NCBI RefSeq assembly: GCF_030695085.1 | Contig: NZ_JAUYTS010000018.1 | Coordinates: forward strand, 18,326 to 82,325 | Source: Falsiroseomonas sp. | GTDB taxonomy: Bacteria > Pseudomonadota > Alphaproteobacteria > Acetobacterales > Acetobacteraceae | Reading direction: 5' to 3' | Length of the DNA: 64,000 bases | Shown: piece after piece, positions 17,892 to 28,634 of the stretch | How the letters are laid out: each line of letters starts with the position of its first letter | Position numbering within the stretch: the stretch's first letter is position 1 | Notes under the pieces: generated by a model | What the model saw: only the letters and a program-made list of their open reading frames with translations | Told to the model about the DNA's origin: nothing | The model's database searches: none | Translations under genes and position numbers: made by a program

Positions 17892-19586
17892 ATGGCATCG
17901 GTTTCCGTAGGGCAGAACGGCTTTCCCCTGAAGCTGGAGAAGACGCCCGCCACCGGGTCCCGCGGCGTGGTCACCAGCAATCACCCGATGGCATCCGCCG
18001 CCGGCGCGCAGGTGCTGCTGGAGGGCGGCAATGCGGTGGATGCCGCCATCGCCACGCTGTTCGCGCTGACGGTGGTGGAGCCGATGATGGTCGGCGTGCT
18101 GGGCGGCGGCGTCGGCCATATCCGCATGGCCGATGGCCGGCACGCGGTGATGGATGGCCTGTCCACCGCGCCCGCCGCCGCCATGCCCGACATGTACCGC
18201 CCCCGCACGGATGTGCCGCCGGAGGAGCGGGAGGTGGAGGGCCGCGCCAATGCGATCGGCCCGCTCTCCGTCGCCGTGCCGGCCTCGCTGCGCGCCTGGG
18301 CGCAGACGCTGGAGCGTTTCGGCACCTGGTCGCTGGCCGATGTGATGGCGCCGGCCATCCACCTGGCCGCCAATGGTTTTCGCGTGACGCCTTATCTCTC
18401 CGACTGCATCGGCGATGCAGCGGCGGATTTGGCGCGCGATGCGGATCTGGCGGCGCGCTTCCTGCCCGGTGGGGTGAAGCGCGCGGCGGGTGAACGCCTG
18501 GTGCAGGGCGCCTATGCGGAGACGCTGCGGACCATCGCCCGGCATGGCCCGGATGCGCTGCATGACGGCGCGCTGGGTGGGTTGGTGGCGGATGCGCTGG
18601 CGGCCGGCGGCGGCATCATCACCCGCGCCGATCTGCGCGCCAGCCGCCCGATCGAGCGTGCGCCGATCGGCGCACAGTATCGCGGTTTTGAGGTGTTCGC
18701 GCCGCCGCCGCCGGCCTCGGCCGGCGTGCATGTGGCGCAGATGCTGAACGTGCTGGACGGCTTCGATATCGCCGCCATGGGCTTCGGCACGGTCGAGTCC
18801 TGGCACCTGGTGGCGGAGGTGCTGAAGATGGCCTTCGCCGATCGCGCGGTGGCCACGGCCGACCCGGATTTCGTCACCGTGCCGGTCGGCAAGCTGACGT
18901 CGCGCGCCTATGCCGATCTGCGCCGGGCCGAGATCGACATGGCGCGGGCGCAGGCCTGGACGGCGCATCCCTCGCTGGGGGAATCGAACTGCACCACGCA
19001 TGTGACGGTGGCGGATGCGGCAGGCAACATCGTCGCCACGACGCAGACCATCAACGCGCTGTTCGGCGCCCGCATCGCGATCCCCGGCACCGGGCTGATC
19101 GCCAACAACTACATGCATAATTTCGACCCGCGCCCGGGCCTCGCTTTGTCCGTGCAGCCGGGCAAGCGCGTCTATACCTCCATGGCGCCGACCATCGCGC
19201 TGAAGGACGGCAGGCCCGCCTTCGCGCTCGGCCTGCCCGGCGGGTTGAAGATTTTCCCGTCTGCCTTCCAGGCCGTGTTGAACCTGATCGACCACGGCAT
19301 GACGCTGCAACAGGCTGTCGAGGCGCCGCGCATCTGGACGCAGGGCCTGGCGCTGGAGCTGGAGCCGGCGGTGCCGGAGGATGTGACCGCCGCGCTCGCG
19401 GCGCGCGGCCATGCGGTGCGGCGCGTGGCGACCATCGGCGGCGGCATGAACGGCATCGCCTTCAACGGCGACGGCACGATGACCGGCGCGGCCTGCTGGC
19501 GCGCCGATGGATCGGTGGTGGCATTGGGTGGCGGGCTGGCACGCGCCGGCGTGCGCTTCGTGCTCGAAACCGGCAAACCTGCTTGA
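17892..19586 (+). CDS. Gamma-glutamyltransferase-family protein without an obvious signal peptide
   Basis: A 564-residue Ntn-hydrolase. Self-cleavage and nucleophile threonine is Thr368, in NCTTHVTVAD. Downstream hallmarks of the family are NNYMHNFDPRPG and SMAPTIALKDGRPAFALGLPGG, and upstream are GGNAVDAAIA and GVLGGGVGHI. A GTG at 17871 would add seven residues. Neither start gives a secretion signal, unlike classical periplasmic enzymes, so it may be cytoplasmic like YwrD-type homologues. The substrate may be a gamma-glutamyl or other amide compound. It sits 63 nt after the dehydrogenase and 19 nt before the hydroxyacid dehydrogenase. Confidence 0.85.
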   Translation: MASVSVGQNGFPLKLEKTPATGSRGVVTSNHPMASAAGAQVLLEGGNAVDAAIATLFALTVVEPMMVGVLGGGVGHIRMADGRHAVMDGLSTAPAAAMPDMYRPRTDVPPEEREVEGRANAIGPLSVAVPASLRAWAQTLERFGTWSLADVMAPAIHLAANGFRVTPYLSDCIGDAAADLARDADLAARFLPGGVKRAAGERLVQGAYAETLRTIARHGPDALHDGALGGLVADALAAGGGIITRADLRASRPIERAPIGAQYRGFEVFAPPPPASAGVHVAQMLNVLDGFDIAAMGFGTVESWHLVAEVLKMAFADRAVATADPDFVTVPVGKLTSRAYADLRRAEIDMARAQAWTAHPSLGESNCTTHVTVADAAGNIVATTQTINALFGARIAIPGTGLIANNYMHNFDPRPGLALSVQPGKRVYTSMAPTIALKDGRPAFALGLPGGLKIFPSAFQAVLNLIDHGMTLQQAVEAPRIWTQGLALELEPAVPEDVTAALAARGHAVRRVATIGGGMNGIAFNGDGTMTGAACWRADGSVVALGGGLARAGVRFVLETGKPA

Positions 19587-19605
19587 ACCTCCCCAGGACC
19601 AGGAC

Positions 19606-20571
19606 ATGACCCAGAAGATCGCCCTGTTGCAGCCCATCGCCGGCGAGATGGCCGAAATCATCCAGTCCCTGTTGCCCGAAGGCTTTTCCGCCACCGCCGT
19701 GAAGGGCCGCAGCGTCGAGGATCTGAAGGCGGAGGTCGCCGATGCCGATTACGCGCTGTGGTGGGATGTGCCGGTGCCGGCGGAGGTGCTGGCGGCCGGG
19801 CCGAAGCTGAAGCTGCTGCACAAATGGGGTGTCGGCATCGACAACATCGACCTGGATTACTGCCGCAAGCACGGCATCCAGGTGGCGCGCACCACGGGCA
19901 GCAATGCCGCGCCGGTCGCGGACTTCACCATCGGGCTGATGCTGGCCCTCGCACGGCGCATCGTACCCGCACATAACAGCACCGCGGCCGGCGGCTGGGC
20001 GAAGAACGAGGTGTGGAAGCAATCGGTGATGGTCTCCGGCAAGACCGTCGGCATCATCGGGCTTGGCGCCATCGGCAAGGGCGTGGCGAAGCGGCTGCAG
20101 GGCTTCGATTGCCGCGTGCTGTACTACTCCCGTACGCAATTGCCCGAGGATCAGGCGAAGGCACTCGGCGTGGAGTATCGCGCGCTGGATGATCTGCTGG
20201 CGGAGGTTGATTTCCTCTCACTGAACTGCCCGCTGACGCCGGAGACCGCCGGCATGATCAATGCCGCGGCGCTGGCGAAGATGAAGCCCAGCGCGATGAT
20301 CATCAACGTCGCACGCGGCGGGGTGGTGGTGGAGGCGGATCTGGTGGCGGCGCTGAAATCCGGCACGATCCGCGCCGCGGCAGTGGATGTGTTCGACCAG
20401 GAACCGCCGCCCGCCGACCACCCGCTGCTGCATATGGACAATGTGATCGTCACGCCGCATTGCGCCAGCACGGCCTATGAGAACAGCCGCCGCAGCATCC
20501 AGCATTGGCTGGGCAACATGGTGCGCGTTTCGAAGGGCGAGCCGATTCCGGAGCAGGACCGCGTCGTGTGA
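19606..20571 (+). CDS. D-2-hydroxyacid dehydrogenase
   Basis: A 321-residue NAD(P)-dependent reductase of the D-isomer-specific family. The Rossmann motif is TVGIIGLGAIGKGVAKRL. The catalytic Arg is in INVARGGVV, Glu in DVFDQEPP and His in VTPHCAS. It probably reduces a 2-oxo acid to the D-hydroxy acid, or the reverse. It is third in the operon with the zinc dehydrogenase and the gamma-glutamyltransferase-like enzyme, which suggests catabolism of a sugar acid or amide. The downstream gene is convergent, 21 nt away. Confidence 0.9.
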   Translation: MTQKIALLQPIAGEMAEIIQSLLPEGFSATAVKGRSVEDLKAEVADADYALWWDVPVPAEVLAAGPKLKLLHKWGVGIDNIDLDYCRKHGIQVARTTGSNAAPVADFTIGLMLALARRIVPAHNSTAAGGWAKNEVWKQSVMVSGKTVGIIGLGAIGKGVAKRLQGFDCRVLYYSRTQLPEDQAKALGVEYRALDDLLAEVDFLSLNCPLTPETAGMINAAALAKMKPSAMIINVARGGVVVEADLVAALKSGTIRAAAVDVFDQEPPPADHPLLHMDNVIVTPHCASTAYENSRRSIQHWLGNMVRVSKGEPIPEQDRVV

Positions 20572-20592
20572 CGCGGCCCTGAATTTCTGCAG

Positions 20593-21405
20593 CTACTGCT
20601 TCGCGTAGTGGTGGCAGAAGCCTGCGCCGATTTCCGTCAGCCGGTCCGCGATCAGCTTGCCGGATTCGGCGCTGCACAGCCGCGGGTCGCCGGTGCCGAG
20701 GCCGTTCGGGCTGACGGCGTCATACTCGATCGGCACCGTCACCTCGGCACCCTGGAAGCTCAGCGAGCCCCAGCCCTGGAAGGGCAGGCCCAGCGCCTCG
20801 GGGTTGCCGCTGCGCGGTTCGGGAATGAGGTCCGTGCGGATGCGCTCCGGGAACAGATGCATGCCGAGGCTGGTCAGCGGATCGGCGCCGTGGCTGGAGA
20901 CAGCCTTCGCCTTCTCCGCGCCCAGCAGCTTTGGCATTTCCGCATAGGCGATTCGCCAGAGATACAGCGCCGGGATCACCAGCCCCGTCTTGTGCATCAC
21001 CGCGCGCGTCGCCTCGTTGATGACGTTGACGTTGCCGCCATGGCCGTTGATGACGACCAGCTTCGTCAGCTTGTGCCGCAGCAATTCGCCGAACATCTCG
21101 TCCAGCACGGCGCGGAAGGTGGCGGCGGACAGCGCGATGCCGCCGGGCATCGGGCCGAAGAAATCCCCCTTGCCGAAGGGCAGCACCGGCGCCACCACGG
21201 TGCGCGTGCCTTCCGCCGTGGCGCGCAGCGCGATCAGCTCGGCCATCTTCTCGGCCAGAAAATAGTCGCCCATTGGCGCATGCGGGCCCTGATCCTCATG
21301 GCTGCCCATCGGCAGCAGGATCACCGGGTTCTGCGGATAGAGCGTGCGGGCCTCATCGCCCGTGATCTCGCCCATGCGGACTTTCGTCGGCGATATCTCA
21401 GTCAT
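20593..21405 (-). CDS. Creatininase-family amidohydrolase
   Basis: A 270-residue creatininase-fold protein. Family landmarks are LLPMGSHEDQGPHAP, FGKGDFFGPMPGG and VVINGHGGNVNVINEA. In the first motif the usual Glu-Gln-His metal site reads Glu-Asp-Gln, so one expected His ligand is Gln. The usual Asp a few residues later is also shifted. It may use a different metal site or substrate. It is the last gene of the dipeptide-type ABC operon, 12 nt after the second ATPase, which suggests hydrolysis of the imported amide or cyclic compound. Confidence 0.82.
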   Translation of the reverse strand: MTEISPTKVRMGEITGDEARTLYPQNPVILLPMGSHEDQGPHAPMGDYFLAEKMAELIALRATAEGTRTVVAPVLPFGKGDFFGPMPGGIALSAATFRAVLDEMFGELLRHKLTKLVVINGHGGNVNVINEATRAVMHKTGLVIPALYLWRIAYAEMPKLLGAEKAKAVSSHGADPLTSLGMHLFPERIRTDLIPEPRSGNPEALGLPFQGWGSLSFQGAEVTVPIEYDAVSPNGLGTGDPRLCSAESGKLIADRLTEIGAGFCHHYAKQ

Positions 21406-21417
21406 GCTGGCGGTTCC

Positions 21418-22388
21418 TCAGTTGATCTCATCGGCACGGATGCAGGCGACACGGTGGGCCAAACTGCCGAATTCGCGAAGGGGTGGCACGGTCTCCGCGC
21501 ATTCCGGCCGCACATGCCGGCAGCGTGTGCGGAACACGCAGCCGGAGGGCGGGTCGGAGGGGCTGGGCGGCTCGCCGGGTAGGATCTCGCGCGTCAGCCG
21601 ACGCGCCGGGTCGAGCATCGGCGTGGCCGACAGCAGCGCCCGCGTATAGGGGTGCAACGGGCGGGCAAAGACTTCCGCCACCGGGCCCTCTTCCATGACG
21701 CGGCCCAGATACATGACGATGACCCGGTCACACAGATGCCGCACCACGGGCAAATCGTGGCTGATGAACAGCATCGCGAGGCCGAGGTCGCGCCGCAGTT
21801 CCGCCAGCAGCTTCACCACCTGCGCCTGGATCGAGACATCCAGCGCCGAGACCGGCTCATCCGCCACCAGGAAATCCGGATTGGTGGCCAGCGCGCGCGC
21901 AATGCCGAGTCGCTGCCGCTGGCCGCCGGAGAATTCATGCGGATAGGCATCCAGCCGCTGCGGATCGAGGCCGACGCGCACGAACATTTCCGTCAATTGC
22001 GCGCGGCGTTCGGCGGCGGAGAGGCTGGTGTGGATGGCCAGCCCGTCCTCCACCTGTGCGCCGATGGTGCGCCGTGCATCGAGACTTCCGAACGGGTCCT
22101 GGAAGACAATACCCATGCGCGCGCGCAGCGCCCGCCAGGCGGCACTGCCGGGTTTCGGCAGCACCATGCCATCGAACCGCACAGCACCGCCCGTGGCGGC
22201 CAGCAGGCCGAGCAGGACGCGGCCCAGCGTGGACTTGCCACTGCCGCTTTCGCCAACGACGCCCAGCGCCTCCCCCCGCGCCACCGTCGCATCCACGCCA
22301 GCCACGGCACGCACCGGCTTGCCGAGCGCGAAGATGCCGCGCGGCGCGAAGGTCATCTCGACGCGCTCGGCAACCACCAGCGGCTCAC

Positions 22389-22392
<4 letters not shown>
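21418..22392 (-). CDS. Dipeptide/oligopeptide ABC transporter ATPase (DppF/OppF-type)
   Basis: A 324-residue ATPase. Walker A is GESGSGKSTLG, the signature is EFSGGQRQRLGIARAL and Walker B is FLVADEPVSALD. The C-terminal oligopeptide-ABC domain contains the cysteines of its Fe-S-like or zinc motif (CVFRTRC and CAETVP). It overlaps the permease-ATPase fusion gene by 4 nt (ATGA) and supplies the second ATPase of the importer. Confidence 0.92.
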
Positions 22393-24205
<1,813 letters not shown>

Positions 24206-24209
<4 letters not shown>

Positions 24210-25156
24210 GAGCGGGTGATCCGTGGGTCGAGCGCGGCGTAGATCAGATCCATCGCCAGGTTGATCAGCAGGAACAGGCCGGAGACGGTGATGACGATGC
24301 CGACCACCATGGGATAATCCCGCGCCTCCACCGCGCGCAGCAGCGGCGTGGAGAGGCCGGGCCAGTTGAAGACATATTCCACCAGCACCGTGCCGCCGAG
24401 CAGCGTGCCCATCTGCAGGCCGAGCACGGTGGTGACCGGGATCAGCGCGTTTCGCACCACATGCCTTCGCAGAACCCGTTGTGGCGTCAGCCCCTTGGCC
24501 CGCGCCGTGCGGACATGGTCGCGCGACAATGCATCCAGCACGGAGGCGCGCGTCATGCGGAAGATGGTGGCCGCCAGCCCCTTGGCGACCGCGATGGCGG
24601 GCAGCGACAGCAGCACCAGATGCCGCATCGGATCCTCCGCGAGCGGCACATAGCCGCCCGCGGGCATCCAGCGCAGCCATTGCGCCAGCACCAGGATCAG
24701 CAGCGTGCCGAGCACGAAGACCGGCACCGCCTGCAACACCGCGGCGAGCGACGACGCGATGCGGTCGAAGGCGCCACCCTGCCGCACCGCGGCGAAGGTG
24801 CCGGCCGGCAGCGCGACCAGCACGGCCAGCAGCGTGCCGGCCAGGATCAGCTCCAGCGTGCGCGGCAGGCGCAGCGCAATCTCGGCGGAGACCGGATAAT
24901 CATCGACCAGGGAGGTGCCAAGATCGCCCTGCGTCAGGCCATAGAGAAAGGCGCCATACTGCTCCAGGATCGGCCGGTTCAGGCCGAGCCGTTCGCGCAG
25001 CTCCGCGATGGCATAGGCATCCGGCATGGCGCCGCCGGTGGAGAGCAGCATCTCCGCCGGATCGCCCGGCACCATGTGCAGCGCCAGGAAGACAATGCTC
25101 GCCACCACCCACATCAGCAGCAGCGACAACCCAACCCGTCTTGCCAGCCACCACAT
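24206..25156 (-). CDS. Dipeptide-type ABC transporter permease (DppB-like)
   Basis: A 316-residue integral membrane protein with about six TM segments. The N-terminus RRVGLSLLLMWVVASIVFLAL and the loop HMVPGDPAEMLL are typical of DppB. The EAA-like coupling loop DHVRTARAKGLTPQRVLRRH follows. It is paired with the downstream fused permease to form the heterodimeric channel. Junctions overlap at both ends: TGATG with the receptor gene and ATGA with the fusion gene. Confidence 0.93.
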
Positions 25157-26688
25157 CAGCCGAACGCCGCGAACTCCAGTAACGCCCCCGAGGATGTGGT
25201 CAGCGCGCCCGGCAGGTTGGTGAAGCCGGTGATGCGGCGGTCGAAGCCGTAACCCTGTTCACGCCAGGCCAGCGCCACCACCGGCACTTCCTCCAGCGCC
25301 GCGCGCTGCATGTCCTTGTAGATCTCGATGCGCTTCGCCTGGTCGAACTCGGTGCGGCCCTTGGCCAGCAGCTCCACCGTGCGCGGCGTGGACAGGCGGA
25401 AGGAACGGCCATGCGCGTCGGACAGCGAGGTGTCCAGTACCACCGTCAGCCCATCCGGATCGTTGAAATCGGCCGAGACGCCATGCACCGCGATGTCGTA
25501 CTGCCCGCGGATGCCGGCGGAAACGCGGGTGGACCAGTCGGTCAGCCGCAGCTCCGCCTGAATGCCGATGGCGGCGAGGTATTGCTGGCTGATCTCGGCG
25601 CTGTCCTTGTGCATGCCGAATTGCGAGGTCGCGAGCAGCGTCGTGGAGAAGCCGTTCGGAAAACCTGCCTGCGTCAGCAGCGCCTTGGCACGTTCTGGAT
25701 CATAGGCGTGGCCCTTGGCGAGTTCGGCGTCGTACCAGGGCGTCCCCTCGACGATCGGCATGCCCTCGATCGGCTTGCCGCGGCCGGAGAAAGCGACGCG
25801 CACGATATCCTCACGCTTCACCGCATGGGCGACGGCGCGGCGGACGAGCGGGTTGTTGAAGGGCGGGCGGGTGCCGTTGAACAGGATGTCCATGAACGGA
25901 CCCATCTGCGCGTCCAGCTTCAGCCGCGGGTCATTCTCCACCGCCGCCATGCCGGACCAGGGCACATATTCGACCATGTCCACATCGCCGGATTGCAGCG
26001 CAGCAAGGCGCAGGTTCTCATCCGCATAGACCACCATGCGGATCACCGGCGTGCGCGGCAGGCCCGGCACCCAGTAGTTGTTCGCCTTCTCAAGCTGAAT
26101 CCAGGTGCCGCGTTCCTGCGACGCCACGCGATACGGGCCGCAGCCAATGGCGTTCGCCATGTCGCGGGAGCCGCGCCAGACGATCGCCATGTTGTAATTG
26201 GCGAACCACAGCGGCGCGGTGACGTTCGGCGCCTTCATCACAAGCCGCACCGTGTGCGGATCCGGCGTCTCCACACGCTCGATCTGCTGCATCTGCGTAC
26301 GGTAGTAGGCCGTGGAGCGTTCAGCGGCGATCTGCTCGATGCACCACTTCACATCCTCCGCGGTCACCTTCTCCCCGTTGTGGAAGACGGCGTCGGGCCG
26401 CAGCTTGAAGACCCAGGCCCCTTCGGCATCGCGCGAATATTCGCTGGCGAGTTCGCCCTGCAATTCGCCCTTCTCATCGAAGCGCATCAGGCGGCGATGG
26501 ATCAGCATCTTCACCGTGCCGGCGGAGGCGCCGGTGGAGGGCCAGGGCTGGAGATTGGGCGGCCAGGCGGAGAGGCCCATGCGGATCACGCCGGGCCGCT
26601 GCTGCGCGCGCGCCGGATTGGTCAGCATCGGTGCCGCGCCCAGGCCGGCTGCGGCACCGAACAGCGTGCGTCGGGTCAGATGGGGCAT
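25156..26688 (-). CDS. Dipeptide-type ABC solute-binding protein
   Basis: A 510-residue family 5 receptor. The N-terminus LTRRTLFGAAAGLGAAPML is a twin-arginine-like signal ending near ARAQQ. Landmarks include WVFKLRPDAVFHNGEKVTAEDVKW, IGCGPYRV and FNNPLVRRAVAHAVKREDIV. The ATG at 26688 was chosen because the signal peptide begins there; the longer upstream frame adds no coherent sequence. It is the first gene of the receptor-permease-fusion-ATPase-creatininase set. Confidence 0.93.
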   Translation of the reverse strand: MPHLTRRTLFGAAAGLGAAPMLTNPARAQQRPGVIRMGLSAWPPNLQPWPSTGASAGTVKMLIHRRLMRFDEKGELQGELASEYSRDAEGAWVFKLRPDAVFHNGEKVTAEDVKWCIEQIAAERSTAYYRTQMQQIERVETPDPHTVRLVMKAPNVTAPLWFANYNMAIVWRGSRDMANAIGCGPYRVASQERGTWIQLEKANNYWVPGLPRTPVIRMVVYADENLRLAALQSGDVDMVEYVPWSGMAAVENDPRLKLDAQMGPFMDILFNGTRPPFNNPLVRRAVAHAVKREDIVRVAFSGRGKPIEGMPIVEGTPWYDAELAKGHAYDPERAKALLTQAGFPNGFSTTLLATSQFGMHKDSAEISQQYLAAIGIQAELRLTDWSTRVSAGIRGQYDIAVHGVSADFNDPDGLTVVLDTSLSDAHGRSFRLSTPRTVELLAKGRTEFDQAKRIEIYKDMQRAALEEVPVVALAWREQGYGFDRRITGFTNLPGALTTSSGALLEFAAFG

Positions 26689-26772
26689 GGGTTTTCCCTT
26701 CGGCGGGTGCGATGCAGCAAATTCACCTCGAATGCCACGCGGGAAGACGTCGCCTGTCAAGCGCAATCTGGC

Positions 26773-27837
26773 TCAATCCGCGGGAAACACCGTGACGGCC
26801 GCCTCGGGAATGCCGAGCTCGACCATTGTGCCCGGCTGCGGCACCGCATCCTGCCGCGGCAGTTTCACGATGAAATCCGTGCGGCCGGCATGCGCCAGGC
26901 GCAGCCGCGAATGGTCGCCGAGATACACCACCTCCTCCACCCGCGCGGTGGCGGCATTCGTCATGCCTTGCGCCGCCGCCCCCAGCGCCACACGCTCCGG
27001 CCGGATGGAGAGCAGCGCGGCAGCGCCCGCCGGCAGGTCGTGCGGTGTGGCGGTCAGCACGCTGCCATCGCCAAGTCGCAGCCGCGTCGCATCCAGCACG
27101 CGCGCGGCAAGGCGGTTATTCTCCCCGATGAAGCCGGCGACGAAGGGGTTGGCCGGGTGCTCATACACCGCCTCCGCCGTGCCGAGCTGCTGGATGCGGC
27201 CTTCGTTGAACACGGCGATGCGGTCCGACAGGGTCAGCGCCTCCGCCTGGTCATGCGTGACATAGACCATGGTGACGCCGAGCTGCGCGTGGATGCGGCG
27301 GATCTCGGTCTGCAACTCCTCCCGCAACTGCTTGTCCAGCGCGCCGAGGGGTTCATCCAGCAGCACCAGCTTCGGCTCGAAGATCAGCGCGCGGGCGAGC
27401 GCCACGCGCTGCTGCTGGCCGCCGGATAGCTGTTGCGGGCGGCGATCGCCGAAGCCGGGCAGACGCACCATTTCCAGCGCGCGCTGCGTGCGGCTGGCGA
27501 TCTCGGCGCGCGGCATCCGGCGGATGGAGAGCGGGAAAGCGAGGTTCTCCGCCACCGTCATATGCGGAAACAGCGCGTAGTTCTGGAACACCACCCCGAT
27601 GCCGCGGCGATGCGGTGGCACCGTGTCGATGCGCGCGCCATCCAGCTCGATGCGGCCGGAGGATGGGTCCTCGAAGCCGGCCAGCATCATCAACGTGGTG
27701 GTCTTGCCGGAGCCGGAGGGTCCGAGCAGGGTCAGGAACTCGCCGCGCTGCACATCGAGGTTCAGCGCGGCCACGACCTGCGTATGGCCGTCATAGGTCT
27801 TCGTCACGTCACGGAAGCGCACCAGCGGGGCGGTCAT
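26773..27837 (-). CDS. Polyamine-type ABC transporter ATPase (PotA-like)
   Basis: A 354-residue CUT1/PotA-like ATPase. Walker A is GPSGSGKTTTLM, the signature is LSGGQQQRVALARAL and Walker B is LVLLDEPLGALD. The C-terminal TOBE domain runs from about residue 270. It overlaps the upstream permease gene by 4 nt. It is the fourth gene of the receptor-permease-permease-ATPase set, ahead of the dipeptide receptor gene (84-nt gap). Confidence 0.93.
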   Translation of the reverse strand: MTAPLVRFRDVTKTYDGHTQVVAALNLDVQRGEFLTLLGPSGSGKTTTLMMLAGFEDPSSGRIELDGARIDTVPPHRRGIGVVFQNYALFPHMTVAENLAFPLSIRRMPRAEIASRTQRALEMVRLPGFGDRRPQQLSGGQQQRVALARALIFEPKLVLLDEPLGALDKQLREELQTEIRRIHAQLGVTMVYVTHDQAEALTLSDRIAVFNEGRIQQLGTAEAVYEHPANPFVAGFIGENNRLAARVLDATRLRLGDGSVLTATPHDLPAGAAALLSIRPERVALGAAAQGMTNAATARVEEVVYLGDHSRLRLAHAGRTDFIVKLPRQDAVPQPGTMVELGIPEAAVTVFPAD

Positions 27838-28634
27838 CGCACCACCTTCCGCGCGGCACGCAGCCGCAGCGCCTCGCTCACCAGCAGGAAGATCAGCGAG
27901 CACAGGAACAGCAGCGTGGCGGCGGCCAGGATGGTGGGGGTGAGGAATTCGCGGACCGAGGCATACATCTGCCGCGGCAGGGTGAACTGCCCGGGTCCGG
28001 CCAGGAACAGCGTGATGACGAATTCATCGAGCGAGGTGGCAAAGGCAAACACGGCGCCGGCCGCGATGCCCGGCCAGGTGTTCGGCACCACCACGCGCAG
28101 GATCGCCGGCAGCGGCGCCGCGCCGAGCGAGGCGGCGGCGCGCAGCAGATTGGCATCGAAGGTCTGCAAGGTGGCCAGCACCGCCATCACCACGAAGGGC
28201 ACCGCAACCACCGTATGCCCCAGCACCAGCCCGAGCAGCGAGCCGGAAAGGCCCGCCAGCGAATAGGCGAAATACATGGAGGCCGCGGTGACGATGTAGG
28301 GCGTGACCAGCGGCAGCGTCAGCAGCGTGACCAGCAGCGCCTTGCCGCGAAACCGCCCAAGCTGCAGCCCGATGGCCGCCGCCGTGCCGAGCGGCGTGGC
28401 CAGGATTGTGGTGGCGATGGCGACGACAAAACTGTTGCGCGTGGCCAGCACCCAGCGCCCGGCGGTCAGGAAATCCTCATACCAGCGCAGGGAAAAGCCG
28501 CGCGGCGGCAGCACCATCAGCTCTGTGGGGGAGAAGGACAGCACCACCACGGCCAGCATCGGCGCCATCAGGAAACCGAGCACCAGCACCGTGGTGCCGC
28601 GCAGCAGCAGGCGCGCGAGCGGATGGTCGCGCAT
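27834..28634 (-). CDS. Polyamine-type ABC transporter permease (PotC-like)
   Basis: A 266-residue permease with six predicted TMs. The EAA-like coupling loop appears as LLRAAASLGAAPLPAILRVVVP. The start ATG overlaps the upstream permease stop by 1 nt (TGATG), and the 3' end overlaps the ATPase gene by 4 nt. It forms a heterodimer with the PotB-like partner. Confidence 0.92.
   Translation of the reverse strand: MRDHPLARLLLRGTTVLVLGFLMAPMLAVVVLSFSPTELMVLPPRGFSLRWYEDFLTAGRWVLATRNSFVVAIATTILATPLGTAAAIGLQLGRFRGKALLVTLLTLPLVTPYIVTAASMYFAYSLAGLSGSLLGLVLGHTVVAVPFVVMAVLATLQTFDANLLRAAASLGAAPLPAILRVVVPNTWPGIAAGAVFAFATSLDEFVITLFLAGPGQFTLPRQMYASVREFLTPTILAAATLLFLCSLIFLLVSEALRLRAARKVVR

Noticed and set aside
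16536..19694. 1000-codon antisense frame across the dehydrogenase and gamma-glutamyltransferase genes
   Set aside because: It crosses several real genes and has no recognisable fold.
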